Below, one piece after another: positions 58,141-64,000 of a stretch of 64,000 nucleotides of DNA. Every line of letters begins with the position of its first letter. Position 1 is the first letter of the stretch. A program made the position numbers and the translations under genes. The DNA is from Certhia americana (lineage: Eukaryota; Chordata; Aves; Passeriformes; Certhiidae), in the NCBI GenBank assembly GCA_018697195.1, contig CM031858.1, positions 87,635,277-87,699,276 of the forward strand, in the 5' to 3' direction. Under the pieces are notes generated by a model that saw only the letters and a program-made list of their open reading frames with translations, was not told where the DNA came from and did no database searches.

Positions 58141-60949
58141 AAAAAAAATGGAATACACTTCTACTCAAATAGCATTCACATTATAAAACCGATCTGGGAT
58201 TAATGAGGTGAACAGTTTGCATTTGGGCCCAGACAAGATCAACTTTTCACAAAATACCGTCAGGACCTTACAGGAGTTTCAATCTCAGCTGGTCAGTTTT
58301 GATTTACACCCTCTTTGGACACTGCTGTCAGTATCTTGTGGAACAGGGCCCTGGCACAGTGGTACAGTACCACATCAACACTGCTGGAGGTGTGAGGACC
58401 AACCTGATCCAGGTGCAAAGTTTTATCAGTTTTCTAAGTTGTCTCAAGCCCGAGTAAGTCAGACCAGTTGCCCTCTAGCAGTGCCCTGCAACTGGCACCA
58501 TTCTGCCATTCCCATTCCCAAGTTCTCTCTGCCCTGTGAAGAAGGATTGCCATCTTCCACAAGTCAGACAGTGCAGGCAATGCAGGGTGCAAGCAATGCT
58601 GTCCAGTTGTAGAAGGGCAGATGGAGCTGTGATAAAGCCCTAGATTGTGATCTTGGGATCTACAAGGCCACATATGCTAACTCCAGAGCACTGGTAGCCC
58701 TTAATGGGTCTATACCAGCTCTGAGACCTCCACAAATTGTGTGGCATTTATGGAAGTTTGGCCTGTCCCAGTCTGAGTCAGCACAGATCCATCTCAGAAG
58801 CAACCTGATAAATAGTGTGGTTTAACTGGAGACCAGATAAACTAACCAAGAATAATAGAGAGGTATAGGGACATATTTCAAGACCATTAGCCTATCCTAA
58901 TTCATATCCATGTGATAGCCAAAGAATATTTTGCTTTGCAGACTTGATGTGACAGAAGTAAAACACAGAATTATAGAAAAAAAAAATACAAAAAACTTTC
59001 CTGGTCTAGTTTCTCATTAGATTTACTTTACAGACAATGAAAACCAATACCACTCCAGATCAACTGTAACAATTTACTTTTGATTTTGATCCCTCAGCCC
59101 AAACATTCAAAAATAAACTGAGGTGATTTGTAACAAGTAGGCAACAAACCTGACTAAATCTGTGAAAGAAAACTAAAAAAACCACTTCAGTTTATGCTCC
59201 AAACACATACAAAGACAAAAGAAACCAGCACAAACTGCTGTCCTGGAGAGAATTCTTTATGCTAGGGAGAGAGGTGCAGAAGCATCACAGACAGCATTAC
59301 AACCACCTGCTTCTCAAGTCTGTGTCAGAAAACATCCTCCCAAAGCAGCAGGTGCTACTGGAAGACTAAAGACTGGAATTTGTTAGTGTTTTGGAGTCTT
59401 TCACCAAGTGTTCACAAACCATAATTGGGACTTGGGCAGCCACAGCTGGAAGTGTTCCACATTCATCAGGTGTTCAGCATTGCTGTGGAGTCAGCCACAC
59501 TGCCTTTGTCCAGTTACTGAATTGGCATTCCTATTGCTATTAGAAACTGAAGCATCGAGTGCTACAAGATGTTCTGCTTTTGGGACCTAGCTTTTGGGAC
59601 TCTCCATCTGTGACTGGTATTTTTTTGCTCTTGGCTACAATCCACAGACAGACATCCTGCAACAGCCACAGTCCCAAAATGCTCATCATCCCAAGGAACA
59701 AGAGAGATTCAGGGAGAGGAAACTGAGTCACAGAGGAATGTTACAGCTTATTTATGGGGAAAATAGTATGTTTCTGACAGTAGCAGAAAAGAAAACACAG
59801 CATTATCACAATATTTACCAGTCGCCCTTCTTTCCCACATCCAATGTATTGAAAATAAGGCTTGTCCCTGTTTCCTCCTGCTTGATGAACACTTGTTAAA
59901 GTATTAAGAAGTACAAAAGGAAAAGGACTCCTAGATATCACACTATGAGGCTAATTGACTGGTTTGAACTGCTCATTTTTCCCCATCCCTCACATCTTAA
60001 GAGGTCACGGCAGTAGTATCAAAAGCAGCAGCTGAAAAAACCTGATCAATGAGCCCTTAAAAGAAAATTTAGATAGATACAGCAGAGGCAGTCATCATGA
60101 ACTACAAGTCCCCAACCCAATACCTGCTGAAACACCCAGGAATCTAGTTCTTGATGTAGAGGAAACAAAGGTATTTATATTACTGGCTTTCCAACTTGCT
60201 TCCAACTGCCCCCTGCACTGTTGAAATCCTTTGTTGTGACTCATACATGATCCCGACTCTCCCAGATAAACCTGGTGAGAAGGCTGTCTTTGACAGAGGT
60301 GAGGATTTCAGTGTTAGAATCAGTGCATCCTGACACATTGCTGCTGGTCAGGCCCACTCTGGGCAACACAGTTCTGGCCATGTTTTTTCTCCTCCTGTTT
60401 CTGTACTTGGAGCAATTGCTTTCATGAAAGCCTGTTTCACTCCTACACAATCTTCTCCATGTCCCCCCTCCTTGTCTTTTCACCTCTTGCATCAAAACCC
60501 AATTTAGAAATTGGTCAATACTGAGAAGTTCAGATGCAAACTTGGTTTACCAGGACAATTCACTGCAGGTTGGTCCTGGCACTCACCTTCCCAGGGAACC
60601 CTAGTCCCCACCATAGCCAAGGGCACCTGCAGGAGGCAGAGGGTGTCCTCACACACCAGTCTTGCTGTACACACACTGTAATTCCAGTGCTTTCCAATAT
60701 CCCAGATACACTGGGTGCAACCACACATCCTCAAAATGGTTAAACTGCTCGCAGAGCACAGCTCGGAAAGGCTGCTCCATACAGACCCTCTTTAACCTAA
60801 GGGGTCTTTGTGACATTAGAGATCAGACATAAAGGACTTAAATGACTTAGAGGATCACTGAAAGAGACACATGTGAGACAAGGGGCATTTTAATTCTTTT
60901 GCTGCTATCCATTCCCAGCGATGACAACAGCAACTCATTTGCACAAACT

Positions 60950-60970
60950 AAAAAAAAAAAAAAAAAAAAA
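60950..60970. repeat. Poly-A run
   Basis: Twenty-one consecutive A. No recognisable retrocopy lies immediately 5' of it. Confidence 0.9.
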
Positions 60971-63900
60971 GAATCCAAAGATTTATCTTAAAATTTCTTC
61001 CCTCTCAATTACTCTGTAATTGTTCTTGTGAACAGAAACAAAATCATCATGGAAGCAAGCTAATAAACATGGGCAACCCTTCAGTTATGAATTCCTGTAA
61101 AACATAGGAGGGGCTGGGAGAATATCCATGTTTTGCCATCACGGGACAGAGAACTGGAATAAAGAATGAAACTGTAGAAATGAAGATATCTAAATCTTGA
61201 GAAACCCTATAAAATACAGAGCTTGTAAGGAGCTGTTAACCATAGAAAGCCTTTGTTTTGATTAAGATGATTTAGAATGAGAGACAAAGAAAGGAGACTC
61301 CTGGATAGAAAATTAATAAACATTAGCTACTAATGGCCAAAATGAAGTGTTAAATACCCAAACCATATAATACATAGAATACATTGTACATACCATAGAA
61401 TACATTGCATGCAACCAGTTTCTACAAAGATCAATGAAATACTTCCTCATGGCAACTGAATTTCAATAGTACGGTCTCCCAAGATTTTATTATTGCTATT
61501 CCCAACCTCAGCTAAACCTTTCAAGGCTTCCTGCTTCTCTAGAAAACACAGAATGTAGTAAAAGTAACTAAAAGCCCAATAAGCTTTGCATTTTCTCTAA
61601 ACCACCGCAGAGACCTCCTATATCAGAGTGACACCTTTCAATCACCCCAAGCAGTACATCTCTGTTGAAGTTCTGTAACAACTAGAGTAAGAAATTCCTC
61701 TCTTGTATTAGAATATTTCTACTTCTAGAGAAGAAGAAATAGCAATAGCAAGTAACTCAAAATACAATAGTGCACTAAGATTTGTTTTAGAATAAACTAT
61801 TAGATGATTATCTACATACTTTCATCCTTTTGCATCCCTCTGCATTCTTCTGATGGATATCTTCAAAGAGCACGAGATATAAACTAATGCAGAGTTCACT
61901 GACTAGGCATTACAGTATTTTCTGCAGTAATGCTGACATCTTGCTTTTTACAGCTTTAGGGGGGTGTTGTATTAAAAATAAGCTGTTCAAACAATTAACG
62001 TTTTTTCTCTTTCAAAGCAGATAAACTCTAATCATGATTTTGTTTTCTAAATCACAGCTATCAACATTGCTTGTCCCAGCTCTCTGGCAAAGTTACAGGA
62101 CTGCAGGAAGTACAGTGCACTCAAAAGCTGCTGGCCTTGGAGCACACAGAAGCAATCTCCACTATTCAAAGACTATTTTGTGTTTTCTTACTTGCAATGG
62201 TGGCTTAAAGATGTTTAGCCCTTAACAACACATACTAAAGACAAAGGCTTAGAGCCTCCAAGGGGTTTACACAACTTTAACCTCCCAGTCCCCAACTTGC
62301 AACTGTGTGTCTTGGCTAGCACTAAGCAGAAGCCCATGGAGGCTATGCATGAATTGCTGTGCAAACGAGAACAGCAGGTCACAGGTTCAAAACAGATGAA
62401 GGAAGGCTGTTAAAGCATGGAGCCTTTTGGCACAGGGCACGATAAAAGCTTGTGCTTCTCTAAGCTCCACTCTCTGCCCAGCTTCAGCTAGACCAAAAAT
62501 TACCAAGAGCCAAGTAAGAGCTTTTGGCCTTGCACTTCAGTGAAGGTGAAGAACTTTGCCCTCAACACTCCTCTTAATTCAGGAAACTACAAGCCTACCA
62601 CCAAAGCCCTGCAAACAGAGTTGGCTTTTCTCAGATCCCCCAGGAGCTGTTCACAGCTCTCATCCCTCTTGTAACTGTAGATGTAGCATGTACTTCCCTC
62701 CTTAATAGAACAAAGAAATAGCACACAAAGAAAGCTAAAACAATTGCCATAATGTACCGGCACATGATTTTGCCCTCAACACTAGTGAGAGAGCTACATA
62801 CAGAAAACATAGCTACTCACATCTGCATCTTTCTTACCAGTCAAAAGAACACTTCGGTTTTCCAAACATCCAAGAAAACGAGTCCTCCCAGCTTCCTCAG
62901 CCCCGTTTTCAGCTGCCCTGCCCTCATTCTTGCTGAGAAAGGATATTTCACTCTCCCTTTCTGCTTCCCTTCTTTCAAAACATTACGGAACTTCTTGCTA
63001 GGTAACTATTCCTAGCTATCAAATTCCCAGTTGGATGATTTGACAATCAGTGACAATATAATGTGTTTTTCCCATTACAAGCAGGCTCTGCGCTATTAGC
63101 TGTGTCCTTAAAATCAGATCCATCATAAAATACACACAATTTATGTATTAGAAATCTTATCAGGAGCACACATACAGACTAAACCACCTAAAAATTCCAA
63201 ACCCATTATGGACAAACTTTATTCAAGACATCAGTTTTCAGTGATATTAACTTAAATCAATTTAGACATCAGGATAATGTTTAAATAGATTAATACAGCT
63301 TCTCCCCAAACCCACAGATTCCCTTCTTCCAGTATCAAGTCATTGCAGTACCTGGACAGGTGTCCTGTTTGTTGTTTAAAGTGATTGGTAAAACAGATTA
63401 TAATGCAGCTGCTTAAACACTGATCCATCCTTTGGCCTAAGCTTGTTAGAGAATAAAGCTGAGAATTGTGGGATGATAAACTTTGAACCTACACCTCCCA
63501 GGATGTCAATACTGCAGCTACATTTTCCCACTATTTTATTATCCTAGAGAAGACATCTTCTGTTGCTTCATGTAAAAAACATTTACAAACTGATCAGAGA
63601 GCTCTAGGAAAAAGACTTATTTTCCAAATATGCATGTTTTCTATCCACAGTGCAGGTTTTTGTAAAACTTACTCTCACACAGAGTGAAGAGACAAAGGAA
63701 AAGACTAAATATATGTCAATACAGTGTAACCAAGATGTGTGAGTCTTTTAACCCTATCCTATTAATATATCTGTTTATATCTGTAAATATTTTTTTTAGA
63801 TTTATTTTACTTGTAGATACTGGAGGTCCTTATATAAGGAAGAGAAGGAGAACTTTTAGGTGAAACTTTTTGCTCTTTCCAATGACCTAAATCTACAAAG

Positions 63901-64000
63901 CAAAACAATGTGTGCACGGAACAGCAGAGAAAAGGTATAAGAAATCCTTGCTTGCAAAACATTTTGAATACCATGAGCCTACTAACCATAAAGCATATTT

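Larger units (their letters stand above)
53462..64000 (-). other. EPB41L4B: EPB41L4B intron (5' side, continues beyond window)
   Basis: 10.5 kb at least, between the HWLDH exon and an upstream exon not in the window. I searched the minus strand for the expected F1 sequence (a DLFDQ...YFGL type segment) and did not find it. It holds a CR1 fragment at 56.1-56.5 kb, a possible second one at 58 kb, a perfect hairpin at 54721 and a 21-A run at 60950. Confidence 0.8.

Noticed and set aside
58208..58612. 134-codon plus-strand open frame
   Set aside because: Random-looking composition, no domain, no similar protein recognised.
1..64000. CRISPR arrays, bacterial operons, tRNA or rRNA genes
   Set aside because: The exon-intron organisation and CR1 repeats show vertebrate nuclear DNA; no regularly spaced repeats or tRNA box pairs were seen.
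1..64000. Endogenous retrovirus or other protein-coding mobile element
   Set aside because: No gag, pol or env-like frame was recognised on either strand; only 3' CR1 pieces are visible.

Overview
The window is vertebrate nuclear DNA, most likely avian. Short exons with consensus splice sites are separated by long AT-rich introns. The recognisable interspersed repeats are CR1 LINE fragments, two of which end in the ATTCTRTGA-type tail typical of bird CR1, and I saw no mammalian-type SINEs. There are no prokaryotic features, and the open frames outside the exons listed look like chance frames.

One gene accounts for all coding sequence I can support: EPB41L4B (erythrocyte membrane protein band 4.1 like 4B, also called EHM2), transcribed on the minus strand so that its 5' end lies to the right. 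Sixteen coding exons were placed by reverse-complementing the sequence, finding AG/GT boundaries and checking that every reading phase joins. The first fifteen long-path boundaries and the last exon give 1425 nt, exactly 475 codons. Both ends of the gene lie outside the window: the 5' exon(s) (N-terminus and start of FERM F1) are beyond 64000, and the last long-isoform exons are probably below position 1.

Layout from high to low coordinates: 53.5-64 kb is an intron with CR1 remnants. 53.46-40.54 kb holds nine exons for the rest of the FERM domain (F1, F2 and F3 lobes) and the start of the FERM-adjacent (FA) region. 40.4-36.7 kb holds four exons for the rest of the FA region and a Pro/His-rich linker. 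33.66-33.51 kb is an alternative terminal exon with its own stop and a probable 3' UTR, giving a short isoform (1149 nt, or 382 residues plus stop, in the window). If that exon is skipped, a 17.7 kb intron leads to long-isoform exons at 18.98, 13.17 and 3.65 kb, encoding a histidine-rich stretch and a low-complexity tail.

The protein is a FERM-domain adaptor expected to act beneath the plasma membrane; the two 3' ends give products that share the FERM and FA regions and differ in their tails. Assignment rests on my memory of the human EPB41L4B protein, not on a database search. I found no previously undescribed system. The points most worth checking are the alternative terminal exon, the His tract, a possible extra exon at the left edge, two G-quadruplex motifs, several perfect inverted repeats and a GC-rich intronic block near 17 kb.
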